From Maribacter thermophilus (lineage in GTDB: Bacteria > Bacteroidota > Bacteroidia > Flavobacteriales > Flavobacteriaceae), in contig NZ_LDAS01000001.1 in assembly GCF_001020565.1 (NCBI RefSeq), positions 7,023 through 71,022 on the forward strand: 64,000 nt of DNA. Reading direction: 5' to 3'. Positions 1 to 8,547 of this stretch are shown in pieces; position 1 is the stretch's first letter, and each line of letters opens with the position of its first letter. The notes beneath the pieces were generated by a model that worked only from the letters and a program-made list of their open reading frames with translations, was not told where the DNA came from and ran no database searches. Made by a program: the position numbers and the translations under genes.

Positions 1-1605
1 AGTTGCAAAAATGGCGTCAAGGTCCACTTGATTGCCAATGGTGGCAGGATTAGTTAAAGTTAGTATAGTAGTGTTCAATTGTAAGTCTTGAAGTTCATCA
101 GTTGTATTTCCACCTCCCGAAATAATATTCGCTTCCAATTCGTCTTTAAGTTCTTCAATCGCAGATTGTGTGTCATTGGCCCCAATTGACAAATAAGGGG
201 TAAAAGGTACTTGCGAAGCATTTTGATTGGTTCCAAGTGCCCCTAAAGGGATAGTTCCACTAAAGCCTGGTGCGGTACCTGTTACCACCAAGTCGGTTCC
301 TTGTAGTTCGATATTGGTAACAACGCCATCCGCAGTACCACCACCCGTAGCATCTATTACGTACGGGGTTGCTGTAGTTCCGTCTCCCGTAATTGTGATG
401 TTTGTTCCTTCTGTTAAAATGGCCCTGTTTTGGTCTAATAGAGGTCCTATATCTGCACTGGCACCATCGGTTATGGTTATTGTGGTTCCCAGAATGCTTA
501 AATCTTGTTCATCGGTATTGTCCATGTACTTGGTTAAGTCTACATCGTTGCCCCCTGAAATAGCCAGGGTGTTTCCGACTAGATCCAAATTTTGGTTATC
601 AGTTCCGGTTTGCGTCAAGGCAGAAACATCGATCGTACCAGAATTTCCCCCTTCAATATCTATTCGTAACTGGTTTCCAACAACGGCACCGCCCAATATA
701 TTTTGATCATCGGTATTGTCCAAAAAATTGCTTAGGTCCACTTCGTTTCCGTCTTCGATCTGTAATCTGTTGTCCCCTGTAAGGGTCAATTGCTGATCAT
801 CGGACCCTACCAAAGCTTCAAGGGTTACGAATCCACCTGCAGTGCTAGCCGGATTTGAAAGGGTAAGGGTATTCGTAGCCTTGTCGAAAGTTATGTCGGT
901 AAGCTCGTTGGTGTCATCGGTATCGTTGTCATTGATAATATGATCGGCAATGTCGTTGGCATTTTGGGTAATATCCAGTTGTACGTCTTGTGTTAAGCTA
1001 GAGGCATCTTGCCAGGTAACGAGTCCGTTTTCATCGGTTCCCAATACCTTGCCGGGGTCGTTACTGGCCATGTCCGCAGGTATAATGCTACCATCTAAAA
1101 TTTGAGAACTGGTAACGGAGCCGTCCCTAAGCTCATCGGACCCTACCGAGTCGTCGCCCAGTTTATCTTGCCCGATAGAGTTGTTCTGTATATCGTCGCC
1201 ATTAATACCACCGTCTACAATATGTTCGCTTTTAATGCTGTTCTGGGCCACCTCTAGGTTATAACTGTTGGGGGTCTGGGTAATGGCAATACTACTTCTT
1301 GTGTTTACAATGGCGTCATTGGTAATGTCGAAACTGACCGCATCGCACAGATTGATCCATTGTGTACCATCGAAATAATGAATACACTCGGTGTCTGTAT
1401 TATACACCATACCGCCCTTTAAGGGGGTAATAGCTTCCATTTCTGCGGTAGTAGCTTTGGTAATGACCAGTACCCGCGAGTTGCTCTCGAGTTCCAGTAC
1501 GGACGCTCCGTCTATATTTTGTGGATTGTCACCGATCTTAATTTGACCAAAAGTACTTGTAACCGCTGTGGTCATAAGTATCAATAGAACTACTAGACGT
1601 TTCAT
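1..1605 (-). CDS. Repeat-rich secreted surface protein (N-terminal part)
   Basis: Open frame of 535 codons from the ATG at 1605 to the left edge without a stop, so the C-terminus is missing. Residues 1-20 form a signal peptide ending in TFGQ. Residues 65-87 resemble the GGMVYNT...FDGTQW segment common in flavobacterial exported proteins. Residues 121-180 are six exact-length decapeptide repeats of the form NSI(x4)ILxD. From about 268 onward come degenerate 27-37 residue modules with DDQxL...LxGNxLxIxxGNxVDL. This looks like an adhesin or tail-fibre-like beta-structured shaft; this role is inferred. Any type IX secretion C-terminal signal would lie outside the window. A TATTTTTG -7 box (1638-1645) precedes it. 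Confidence 0.85.
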   Translation of the reverse strand, partial: MKRLVVLLILMTTAVTSTFGQIKIGDNPQNIDGASVLELESNSRVLVITKATTAEMEAITPLKGGMVYNTDTECIHYFDGTQWINLCDAVSFDITNDAIVNTRSSIAITQTPNSYNLEVAQNSIKSEHIVDGGINGDDIQNNSIGQDKLGDDSVGSDELRDGSVTSSQILDGSIIPADMASNDPGKVLGTDENGLVTWQDASSLTQDVQLDITQNANDIADHIINDNDTDDTNELTDITFDKATNTLTLSNPASTAGGFVTLEALVGSDDQQLTLTGDNRLQIEDGNEVDLSNFLDNTDDQNILGGAVVGNQLRIDIEGGNSGTIDVSALTQTGTDNQNLDLVGNTLAISGGNDVDLTKYMDNTDEQDLSILGTTITITDGASADIGPLLDQNRAILTEGTNITITGDGTTATPYVIDATGGGTADGVVTNIELQGTDLVVTGTAPGFSGTIPLGALGTNQNASQVPFTPYLSIGANDTQSAIEELKDELEANIISGGGNTTDELQDLQLNTTILTLTNPATIGNQVDLDAIFAT

Positions 1606-1611
1606 ATAGTG

Positions 1612-1629
1612 GTATTTATGTATAAATAC
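1612..1629. repeat. Inverted repeat in leader of surface protein gene
   Basis: GTATTTAT and ATAAATAC form a perfect 8-base inverted repeat with a 2-base spacer, between the -7-like box (1638-1645) and the start codon at 1605. It could be an operator or a weak RNA hairpin. Being so AT-rich, it may also be chance. Confidence 0.35.
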
Positions 1630-1637
1630 AAGGGAAA

Positions 1638-1645
1638 CAAAAATA
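1638..1645 (-). promoter_or_regulatory. -7 box TATTTTTG for surface protein gene
   Basis: On the minus strand TATTTTTG matches the Bacteroidota TANNTTTG element 32 bases upstream of the ATG. No convincing TTG element is found at the expected distance. Confidence 0.35.
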
Positions 1646-1903
1646 GGATTATTGTTAAGGTAAATTGGTTTTTTTGGTTAAAAAGAGAACTCTTTAGGTT
1701 AAAGTGAAAGGGTATTGTAATAAATGGAATTGGATGCCCAAAACACGGGAACTATCTAAATGGGGAAGACCCTCGTTGCCCTCTTAAAAGAAATTAACAA
1801 AAGTTTATTGGCGTTGACTTTTTTAAAACCTTAACAAGTACGTACTTTATACCCTCTAAATTTTGATTTCTTTATCTTAAGACATCTTCTTATCAAATTT
1901 TTT

Positions 1904-2650
1904 ATGATCAAGAATTTACTAACGTTATTTTTAATTTTTGTGGTAAGCTTCTCTTTTGCTCAAGAAGACGGGCGCAGATTGTTAAAGGGGCAGGTATTGT
2001 ACCAAAATGTGAGCGTTGCCAACGAATATGTGATCAACTCTACTACAGAGGAAGCGACCATTACCAATGATGCCGGCGAATTTACCATTGCCGTAAAAGT
2101 AGGGGATCAGCTGGTTTTTACCGCTGTCAACTACCAGTACGAAATTGTGGATATAACCCCCGAAATATTGGAGCGTAACAGATTGGTGGTATCTGTGGAC
2201 GAAAAAGTGACCGAATTGGACGAGGTGGTGGTTACCCCTGCGGACAAAGAGCGTTTTTTACAATTAAAGAACGAGGAGTTTAAGGAGTATGAATATGAGA
2301 TAGACCGAAGCACAGAGGTGGAGAACATTGCCCAATCGCAAACCGAGAGGGGTATGAAGGACGGACTTAATTTTGCGAATATATTCCGTGCCATTTTCAA
2401 GGCCCAACCACAAACGGCCGACGAGCAGGCACCGAAGCTACAGGTAAGCGAAGTGTTGAGAAAGGTCTACGACGACCGCTTTTTTATGGAGGACCTTCAA
2501 TTGCCCAAAGAGCAAATAGAAGCCTTTTTGACCTATTGTGACAAAAGGATGCCTACTAGGTCGTTGCTCAAAAAGGAGAACGAGTTTCAGTTGATAGATA
2601 CTTTGGTAAATCTGAGCAAATCTTTTCGTAAAGAGGTGAATGAGGAGTAA
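1904..2650 (+). CDS. Exported CarboxypepD_reg-like domain protein, copy 1
   Basis: 248 residues. Signal peptide 1-19 (ends FSFAQ). Residues about 25-112 are a CarboxypepD_reg-like beta-sandwich (KGQVLYQN...ITNDAGEFTI...LDEVVVTP), the fold that opens SusC/TonB-dependent receptors, but no plug or barrel follows. The remaining 135 residues are charged and mostly helical, with no known motif. Its stop overlaps the start of the next gene by 11 bases, and that gene encodes the same architecture, so the pair is a tandem duplication expressed together. Likely periplasmic or outer-membrane-associated; function unknown. Confidence 0.8.
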   Translation: MIKNLLTLFLIFVVSFSFAQEDGRRLLKGQVLYQNVSVANEYVINSTTEEATITNDAGEFTIAVKVGDQLVFTAVNYQYEIVDITPEILERNRLVVSVDEKVTELDEVVVTPADKERFLQLKNEEFKEYEYEIDRSTEVENIAQSQTERGMKDGLNFANIFRAIFKAQPQTADEQAPKLQVSEVLRKVYDDRFFMEDLQLPKEQIEAFLTYCDKRMPTRSLLKKENEFQLIDTLVNLSKSFRKEVNEE

Positions 2651-3413
2651 GACCCTTTTGATTTTTCTGTTTCCTATGGCCATTTTGGCCCAGACGGGTA
2701 CTGTTAAAGATTTAGAAGGAAGGGTGTACAGCAAAGATGGCGATGTGGCCGCGACGCATGTACTGAACATTACTACCGATCGGGCCTCTATTACAGATAT
2801 CAACGGTTTTTTTTCGATTCCCGTTCGTGTAAACGATACCTTGGTGTTTTCTGCCGTACAGTTTAAAAAGAAGACCATAGTGGTTACCCCCGATGTATTT
2901 GCTAGTACCATGTTGTCGGTGCCCTTGGAGGATGCCTTGGAAGAGTTGGATGAAGTGGTGGTTACCCCATACAACTTATCGGGCGACCTTAGCAAAGACC
3001 TTGGTAGTCTAGAAATAGAGCCTGTGGTCACCGCGTCTACCTTGGGACTGCCAAATGCCTATGTTAAGATACCCACCAAAGCGGAACGAGAACTTTTTGA
3101 AGCAACTTCGGGAGGGGGGCTAATACCCCTGAATCCTATTTTGAACAAAATTTCGGGGCGTACCAAAATGCTAAAAAAAAGAGTTGAAAGAAACAGTTTG
3201 TATAGTAGAACGGCCCGTGTAAGGGCTTATTACCCAGATTCGCTCTACCAGACCAAACTTAAGATCCCCAAGGGCAAGACAGATGACTTTTTCTATTTTT
3301 GCGAGGTTGATCCCCGTTTTCAATCCGTGGTAGATACCCACGATCTTTTTAAGATATGGGAGTTTTTGGAAAACAAAAGTACCATGTACCGCAAAAACAA
3401 TGGTTTTGACTAG
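2640..3413 (+). CDS. Exported CarboxypepD_reg-like domain protein, copy 2
   Basis: 257 residues. Signal peptide about 1-17 (ends AILAQ), then the same beta-sandwich as the upstream gene (LEGRVYSK...ITDINGFFSIPV...LDEVVVTP). Like its neighbour it lacks a TonB receptor barrel. The C-terminal half is diverged, but both proteins end with a similar helix rich in Lys and Glu, preceded by aromatic residues and a Cys (FYFCEVDPRF here, LTYCDKRMPT upstream). The ATG lies inside the last codons of copy 1, so translation is probably coupled. Function unknown. Confidence 0.8.
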   Translation: MRSKTLLIFLFPMAILAQTGTVKDLEGRVYSKDGDVAATHVLNITTDRASITDINGFFSIPVRVNDTLVFSAVQFKKKTIVVTPDVFASTMLSVPLEDALEELDEVVVTPYNLSGDLSKDLGSLEIEPVVTASTLGLPNAYVKIPTKAERELFEATSGGGLIPLNPILNKISGRTKMLKKRVERNSLYSRTARVRAYYPDSLYQTKLKIPKGKTDDFFYFCEVDPRFQSVVDTHDLFKIWEFLENKSTMYRKNNGFD

Positions 3414-3458
3414 GGTTTTTGGCATATGGTTTGCTTTTAGGCCATTTAAATAGATACT

Positions 3459-3965
3459 ATGAAACATGTAAAAAAAGTATTGGTTTTATTTTTGCTGCCC
3501 TTGTTGGCCTTTACCGTGGCACATAAATTCTACATCAGTGTCACCAATGTAGGCTATTCGGAAAAGGACGATGCCCTGCAGATCATTACCCGAGTATTTC
3601 TAGATGATATGGTGGCAGTGCTCAACGAACGCTATGGTATAGATTCAAAACTGGGTACCGAGGAGGAGTCCGAGATGGATCGCGAGTATTTTGAAAAGTA
3701 TTTACGCTCCAAATTTAGCGTAGAGATCAATGGGGAGGTAGTTGATTATAACTTGCTCGGAAAAAAGTACGATACCGATATGCTTATTTGCTATCTGGAA
3801 GTACCCAAGATAAATCTGCCCGAGGTTTCTTCTGTCGCCATTGTAAATGAGGTGCTTACAGATATGTTCGATGAGCAACAAAATGTGGTCCATTTTAAGA
3901 TAAAGGACAAGAAAAAAAGTTTTGTACTCTTAAAGTCGGATATTAAAGGAATGTTAAACCTGTAA
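3459..3965 (+). CDS. DUF6702 family exported protein
   Basis: 168 residues. Residues 1-21 form a signal peptide or membrane anchor (VLVLFLLPLLAFTVAHKFY). The following HKFYISVTNVGY and IITRVFLDD segments match the DUF6702 family found with M1 peptidases in flavobacteria (recognised from memory). It lies 45 bases after the CarboxypepD_reg pair and 62 bases before the M1 peptidase, so all four genes may form one transcript. No catalytic motif is seen; function unknown. Confidence 0.75.
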   Translation: MKHVKKVLVLFLLPLLAFTVAHKFYISVTNVGYSEKDDALQIITRVFLDDMVAVLNERYGIDSKLGTEEESEMDREYFEKYLRSKFSVEINGEVVDYNLLGKKYDTDMLICYLEVPKINLPEVSSVAIVNEVLTDMFDEQQNVVHFKIKDKKKSFVLLKSDIKGMLNL

Positions 3966-4027
3966 CATATATTAAGAAATCCTTATAAAAACTTTAATTT
4001 TCACACGACTAATAACTTAACAATAAA

Positions 4028-6337
4028 ATGAGAAAATTTAATCACGTTTTTGCTTCGATTTTATTTTTGTTCGCCGCAGTGTCCTTTGCGCAGGAAGAAG
4101 GCCAACAAGAAAGAGAACCAGGGCATTACAACCAAAGCAAGTTTAAGCAACTTTATGAGGAGTTTGCTACACCAAACACCTATCGTTCCGCTTCTGGAGC
4201 TCCAGGTCCTGATTACTACCAACAACAGGCCGATTACAAAATGGATATCCGTTTGGACGATAAGAATGCAAAAATTTATGGAGAGGAGACCATTACCTAT
4301 ACCAACAACTCTCCCGATGATCTAGAGTACCTGTGGGTGCAACTAGATCAAAACGTAAGGGCAAAAGATTCAAAAGCCCCATTAAGAAACGGAGGCGGAG
4401 TGCCCATGGCGGAACAGCCAAGTAGTTTTGCCTCAAAATATATGGGAGAGCCTTTTGATGGAGGTTTTAATATCGAGTATGTAAAGGATGCTTCGGGTAA
4501 GGCATTGCCTTATACCATCAACTTTACGATGATGCGCGTAGACCTGCCTTCACCTCTTAAGAGTGGGGCACAATATTCCTTTAAAGTGAAATGGAATTAC
4601 AACATTCCCGATCATACCGTAAACAGGGCAAGATCTGGATATGAGTATTTTCCAAAAGATGGTAACAGGGCTTATGTAATAGCTCAGTTTTTCCCAAGAA
4701 TGGCCGTTTATAATGATGTAGAGGGCTGGCAAAACCACCAGTTCTGGGGCAGTGGCGAGTTTGCACTTCCTTTTGGAAACTATGAAGTGAACATTACCGT
4801 TCCCGCAGATCATGTGTTGGACGGTACCGGAGAGCTTCAGAACAGAAAAGAAGTATTTACCAAAGAAATGTTGAAGCGTTACGAAAAGGCTAAAAAGTCG
4901 TATGACAAGCCTGTTGTGATCGTTACGCAAGAAGAAGCCGAAGCGGCTGAAAAAGGTTTTTCTGAAAAGACAAAAACCTGGAAGCTAAAAGCAGAAAATG
5001 TACGTGATTTTGCGTTTGCCACTTCTAGAAAATTTATCTGGGACATGCAGGCCGTAAAAATGGGAGATAGGGATGTAATGGCAGTTTCATTATATCCAAA
5101 AGAAGGAAACCCTTTATGGGAAGAGTACTCTACAAAAGTGGTGGCGCATACCTTAAAATCATATTCGTCACATACGTTCGATTACCCCTATCCAAAAGCA
5201 ATTTCCGTTCATGCCAAAAATCAAGGTATGGAATACCCTATGATCTGTTGGAACTATGGTAGGCCCAACGAGGACGGTACCTATTCCGATAGGGTGAAAT
5301 ATGGAATGATCAGTGTTATTATCCACGAGGTAGGACACAACTTTTTCCCAATGATCGTAAATTCAGATGAGCGCCAGTGGGGATGGATGGACGAAGGTTT
5401 GGATACCTTTATGCAATATATGGCGGAGCAAGAGTTTGGGGAAGCCTATCCAGAAGCGATAGCGCCTAACGCCAAATACCCATCTAGAAGAGGGGATCCA
5501 GCTAAAATTGTTCCTTACATGAGTGGCGACCAGAGTACGATCGCGCCTATTATGTCCAATCCGGAAAACGTATACCAATTGGGAGCCAATGCATATGGTA
5601 AACCGGCAACTGCCCTGAATATTTTAAGGGAAACGGTAATGGGTAGAGAGCTTTTTGACCATGCTTTTAAAACCTATGCACAACGTTGGAAATTTAAACA
5701 CCCGACCCCAGAAGATTTCTTTAGAACTATGGAAGATGCCTCTGCCGTAGATTTAGATTATTTCTGGAGAGGTTGGTTCTATACCACCGATTACGTGGAC
5801 ATAGGGGTAAAGGGCATCAAAAAATATTATGTGAGCGACAAGCCTACCAAAAAAATGAGGGAATACTTGGCGGCACGTAATATGACCGAGGCCGATTTGC
5901 CACCTTTGGTTTATTTGGCAGACGAGGAAAGCGAAGATTTTGATACTAACTTAAAAGGAAAGGCACCATCGGAAAATTCCAAGACCTTAAAAGAATTTAT
6001 GATGGACAATATGACAGCTGCCGAAAGGGCTGCGGTAAAAGAGCCAAAGTACTTCTACGAAGTTACCTATGAAAAGCCAGGAGGTATTCCAATGCCACTG
6101 ATCGTTGAGTATACCTATGCCGATGGTACGGTTAAAAATATTACCTATCCGGCAGAAATATGGAGAAAGAACGATAAAGAGGTGAAACTGGTAGTTTCTT
6201 CTACAAGCGAGTTGAAAAGTATCGTTGTAGATCCTAAAATGGAAACTGCCGATATAGATACTACTAACAACTCTTGGCCAAGGAAAGAATCGCAGAGCGA
6301 CTTTGATAAATTCAAGGAAAATATCAAGGGACAATAA
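4028..6337 (+). CDS. M1 family metallopeptidase
   Basis: 769 residues with signal peptide 1-21 (ends VSFAQ). The zinc site is intact: HEVGH at residues 433-437 and a third ligand Glu456 in WMDEG, giving HExxH-x18-E. A Tyr in NAYGKPA fits the M1 transition-state tyrosine. The N-terminal part (about 60-270) matches the M1 beta-domain with YKMDIRLDDKNAKIYGEETITY. Probably a periplasmic aminopeptidase; its C-terminal part lacks an obvious secretion tag. A strong terminator follows. The substrate cannot be told from the sequence. Confidence 0.9.
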   Translation: MRKFNHVFASILFLFAAVSFAQEEGQQEREPGHYNQSKFKQLYEEFATPNTYRSASGAPGPDYYQQQADYKMDIRLDDKNAKIYGEETITYTNNSPDDLEYLWVQLDQNVRAKDSKAPLRNGGGVPMAEQPSSFASKYMGEPFDGGFNIEYVKDASGKALPYTINFTMMRVDLPSPLKSGAQYSFKVKWNYNIPDHTVNRARSGYEYFPKDGNRAYVIAQFFPRMAVYNDVEGWQNHQFWGSGEFALPFGNYEVNITVPADHVLDGTGELQNRKEVFTKEMLKRYEKAKKSYDKPVVIVTQEEAEAAEKGFSEKTKTWKLKAENVRDFAFATSRKFIWDMQAVKMGDRDVMAVSLYPKEGNPLWEEYSTKVVAHTLKSYSSHTFDYPYPKAISVHAKNQGMEYPMICWNYGRPNEDGTYSDRVKYGMISVIIHEVGHNFFPMIVNSDERQWGWMDEGLDTFMQYMAEQEFGEAYPEAIAPNAKYPSRRGDPAKIVPYMSGDQSTIAPIMSNPENVYQLGANAYGKPATALNILRETVMGRELFDHAFKTYAQRWKFKHPTPEDFFRTMEDASAVDLDYFWRGWFYTTDYVDIGVKGIKKYYVSDKPTKKMREYLAARNMTEADLPPLVYLADEESEDFDTNLKGKAPSENSKTLKEFMMDNMTAAERAAVKEPKYFYEVTYEKPGGIPMPLIVEYTYADGTVKNITYPAEIWRKNDKEVKLVVSSTSELKSIVVDPKMETADIDTTNNSWPRKESQSDFDKFKENIKGQ

Positions 6338-6355
6338 GAAAAAGTGAATTTTAAT

Positions 6356-6389
6356 AAAAAAAAGCCCTGTTAAACAACAGGGCTTTTTT
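6356..6389 (+). terminator. Intrinsic terminator after M1 peptidase
   Basis: GCCCTGTT (6364-6371) pairs with AACAGGGC (6376-6383) around a 4-base loop, flanked by an A-run and followed by six T. It closes the gene cluster that starts at 1904. Confidence 0.9.
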
Positions 6390-6390
6390 A

Positions 6391-6417
6391 TTGCGCATTC
6401 AAACTTGTTTATATTTG
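6391..6417 (+). promoter_or_regulatory. Promoter of tatA (TTG / TATATTTG)
   Basis: TTG at 6391-6393 and a perfect -7 box TATATTTG at 6410-6417, spacer 16. The -7 box ends only 4 bases before the tatA ATG, so the transcript would be nearly leaderless. Confidence 0.5.
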
Positions 6418-6421
6418 TAGT

Positions 6422-6760
6422 ATGATTTCAATATATTCTTTATTCATCAGTGGGGCCGAGATATTTTTCATCATGTTTATTGTGGTGATGGTTTTTGGCG
6501 CGGATAAGATTCCGGGAATAGCCAAAGGCCTAGGCAAAGGTATGAGACAGCTTAGGGATGCTACGGAAGATATAAAAAGGGAGATACAAAGAAGTGCTGA
6601 TAAACAAGGTATAGATACCAGTGTTATAACCGATATTCAAAAAGATATCGAGGAAGTTAAAAATAGTATAGATACCGGTATTACAAAAGACATCAAAAAT
6701 CAGTTTGGTGATGTAAGTAAAAAAATAAGCGACGTATCCGGCACTATAAAAAGAAAATAA
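6422..6760 (+). CDS. tatA: Twin-arginine translocase subunit TatA/TatB family
   Basis: 112 residues. One N-terminal membrane helix (about 7-25), then the hallmark FGADKIPGIAKGLGKGM hinge and amphipathic helix, then a charged tail with repeated I-x-D-I heptads. This matches the TatA/Hcf106 family, which forms the pore for folded-protein export with TatC. No tatC is in the window. The ATG at 6422 sits right after a consensus -7 box; the next Met is within the membrane helix, so no better start exists. Nine bases separate it from the PAP2 gene. Confidence 0.9.
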   Translation: MISIYSLFISGAEIFFIMFIVVMVFGADKIPGIAKGLGKGMRQLRDATEDIKREIQRSADKQGIDTSVITDIQKDIEEVKNSIDTGITKDIKNQFGDVSKKISDVSGTIKRK

Positions 6761-6769
6761 AAGACGTTT

Positions 6770-7330
6770 ATGTTTGATCGTATTTTAGAATGGGATCGAG
6801 AAACGTTTGTATACCTGAACAATCTTGGTGTCGAGAAATATGATGCTTTTTGGTCTACGGTGACCAAATTTCCCCCATGGATTCCCTTATTGGTTTTATT
6901 TATTGTGTTGTTTTTTGTAAAACGACCTAGACGAGAGGCTTATATGATGATCGGTACCTTACTGGTGATGGTGCTGTTTATTACTACTTTGACGGATCTT
7001 ACCAAAGAGGTAGTGGCAAGGTTAAGACCCAATAACGATGCAGAGATAAATACGATTATCCGAATATTAAGAAGGCCGTCTGGCTATAGTTTCTTTTCTG
7101 GGCATGCCTCTTCTTCTTTCTCCATAACTACTATGGTAGTCCTTTTTTTAAGGGATCGCTTTAAATGGGTGTACTTTTTTTATCTATGGCCCATACTTTT
7201 TACCCTAAGTAGAATTTATGTAGGTGTCCATTTTCCCATAGATCTTGTCGTTGGTGCCATAGTCGGTACGGGATCGGCATGGCTGTTCTATAGGTTGTAC
7301 CTGAACCTTATTTTACCCTACTCAAGGTAA
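6770..7330 (+). CDS. PAP2 family membrane phosphatase
   Basis: 186 residues with about five membrane helices. All three phosphatidic-acid-phosphatase motifs are present: Lys79...Arg86-Pro87 (KEVVARLRP), Ser110-Gly-His112 (FFSGHAS), and Arg148...His154 (SRIYVGVHFPIDL). Probably dephosphorylates a lipid phosphate such as undecaprenyl diphosphate or a phosphatidyl lipid in the inner membrane; which one is not visible. Probably cotranscribed with tatA. Its last 23 bases overlap the end of the convergent O-methyltransferase gene. Confidence 0.88.
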   Translation: MFDRILEWDRETFVYLNNLGVEKYDAFWSTVTKFPPWIPLLVLFIVLFFVKRPRREAYMMIGTLLVMVLFITTLTDLTKEVVARLRPNNDAEINTIIRILRRPSGYSFFSGHASSSFSITTMVVLFLRDRFKWVYFFYLWPILFTLSRIYVGVHFPIDLVVGAIVGTGSAWLFYRLYLNLILPYSR

Positions 7331-7949
7331 GGCCGTCTCGTATGGGCAGAAGAACGGTATCTAACAAGGGGTGCTCACTTAATTTTTTATTGTAGTCCAA
7401 TAATACTTTTGTGGTTTTGTCCTTTTTGTCCAAAGGTTCTACGACTTTACCGGACCATAGTACGTTGTCAGAAAGAATAACACTGCCCGATTTTGTTTTT
7501 GGAAGCACTGTTTCAAGGTAATTATCGTATTGCTTTTTTTCGGCATCTATAAATATCAGGTCAAAAGTAATATCGAGTTGGGGTACAATATCCAGTGCAT
7601 CGCCAACATGTTGGTGGATCTTTGTTCCGTAATCGCTTTTATCAAAATAGGTGCGTTGCATGTCGTACAGTTCGGCGTTTACATCAATAGTGTGTAGTTC
7701 GCCATCCACTTGGAGGCCTTCTGCAAGGCACAAGGCGGAATAGCCTGTATAGGTTCCGATTTCAAGAATATATTTTGGTCGTATCAGTTTTGATAATAGA
7801 CTGAGTACGCGGCCCTGAAAGTGACCGGTGAGCATTCTTGGCTGTATTACCTTAAGGTGTGTTTCGCGTGTTAGCTCTTGAAGTAGTTGAGGCTCTTTCT
7901 GAGAATTATTCGCAAGGTATTCCTCTAAATCGTCCGATAAAAAATGCAT
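7308..7949 (-). CDS. Class I SAM-dependent O-methyltransferase
   Basis: 213 residues, about the size of the catechol/caffeoyl-CoA O-methyltransferase-like family. SAM motif I is ILEIGTYTGYSAL (61-73); the metal-binding segment FDLIFIDAEKKQYDNYLE and ILSDNVLWSGKV follow, as in family members using a divalent cation. The acceptor is unknown. A -7 box TATTTTTG lies at 7963-7970 on the minus strand. It is convergent with, and overlaps, the PAP2 gene. Confidence 0.88.
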   Translation of the reverse strand: MHFLSDDLEEYLANNSQKEPQLLQELTRETHLKVIQPRMLTGHFQGRVLSLLSKLIRPKYILEIGTYTGYSALCLAEGLQVDGELHTIDVNAELYDMQRTYFDKSDYGTKIHQHVGDALDIVPQLDITFDLIFIDAEKKQYDNYLETVLPKTKSGSVILSDNVLWSGKVVEPLDKKDKTTKVLLDYNKKLSEHPLLDTVLLPIRDGLTLSRVK

Positions 7950-7962
7950 ACGATACTTTTTG

Positions 7963-7970
7963 CAAAAATA
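7963..7970 (-). promoter_or_regulatory. -7 box TATTTTTG for O-methyltransferase
   Basis: Perfect TANNTTTG match on the minus strand, 14 bases upstream of the ATG at 7949. No clear TTG element is seen. Confidence 0.35.
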
Positions 7971-8010
7971 GGGTATTAAGCCTTAATTTAATTCCCTATA
8001 AAAATGGGTA

Positions 8011-8481
8011 ATGAAAGAAAATATAATTATTAGGGAAGCCCAAAAGACAGATTTACCGGTGCTGTTGCAATGCGAACAAGAAGTTATTGCTGCCGAAAGG
8101 CCTTATGATCCTAGCATTAGAAACGAAACCGTTACTTATTATAATCTGTTGGATCTAATGAAAAACTCAAGGGCCGTGGTATTGGTAGCATGCGATAAAG
8201 ATAAGATCGTGGCTACAGGATATGCGTTGGAAAAACCGGCAAGGCATTATTTGGATCATGAGACGTATGCGTATTTAGGTTTTATGTACACGGATCCGGT
8301 ATATAGGGGACAAGGAATAAATGGTAGCATCATAGACAGATTAAAAACATGGGCCCTATCTAAAGGGTTGACAGAATTGAGACTTACGGTATACAATGAG
8401 AACGAACCTGCCATTAAGGCTTGTGAAAAGGTAGGTTTTAAAAGGCATATTGTAGAAATGAGGGTAAGAATAGGGGAGTAA
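8011..8481 (+). CDS. GNAT family N-acetyltransferase
   Basis: 156 residues. The acetyl-CoA-binding motif A is clear (LGFMYTDPVYRGQGINGSII, with RGQGI pyrophosphate loop), followed by the family's ENEPAIKACEKVGF motif B. A single GNAT domain covers the whole protein. Acceptor unknown. Divergent from the O-methyltransferase and 66 bases upstream of the kynureninase start chosen here. Confidence 0.88.
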   Translation: MKENIIIREAQKTDLPVLLQCEQEVIAAERPYDPSIRNETVTYYNLLDLMKNSRAVVLVACDKDKIVATGYALEKPARHYLDHETYAYLGFMYTDPVYRGQGINGSIIDRLKTWALSKGLTELRLTVYNENEPAIKACEKVGFKRHIVEMRVRIGE

Positions 8482-8504
8482 TCCCATAATTTTATATGAA
8501 ACCA

Positions 8505-8533
8505 TTGCTATAAATGCTATATGAGTATTTTTG
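8505..8533 (+). promoter_or_regulatory. Promoter of kynureninase gene (TTG / TATTTTTG)
   Basis: TTG at 8505-8507 and TATTTTTG at 8526-8533, spacer 18. The -7 box lies downstream of the ATG at 8521, so a transcript from here supports the later ATG at 8548 as the true start. Confidence 0.55.
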
Positions 8534-8547
8534 TAGAAATTGCAGGT

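Noticed and set aside
227-706. 159-residue plus-strand frame
   Set aside because: Antisense to the repeat-rich surface protein, whose minus-strand frame is open for 535 codons with signal peptide and regular repeats.
2438-3031. 197-residue minus-strand frame
   Set aside because: Spans the antisense of two clear exported protein genes and shows no domain.
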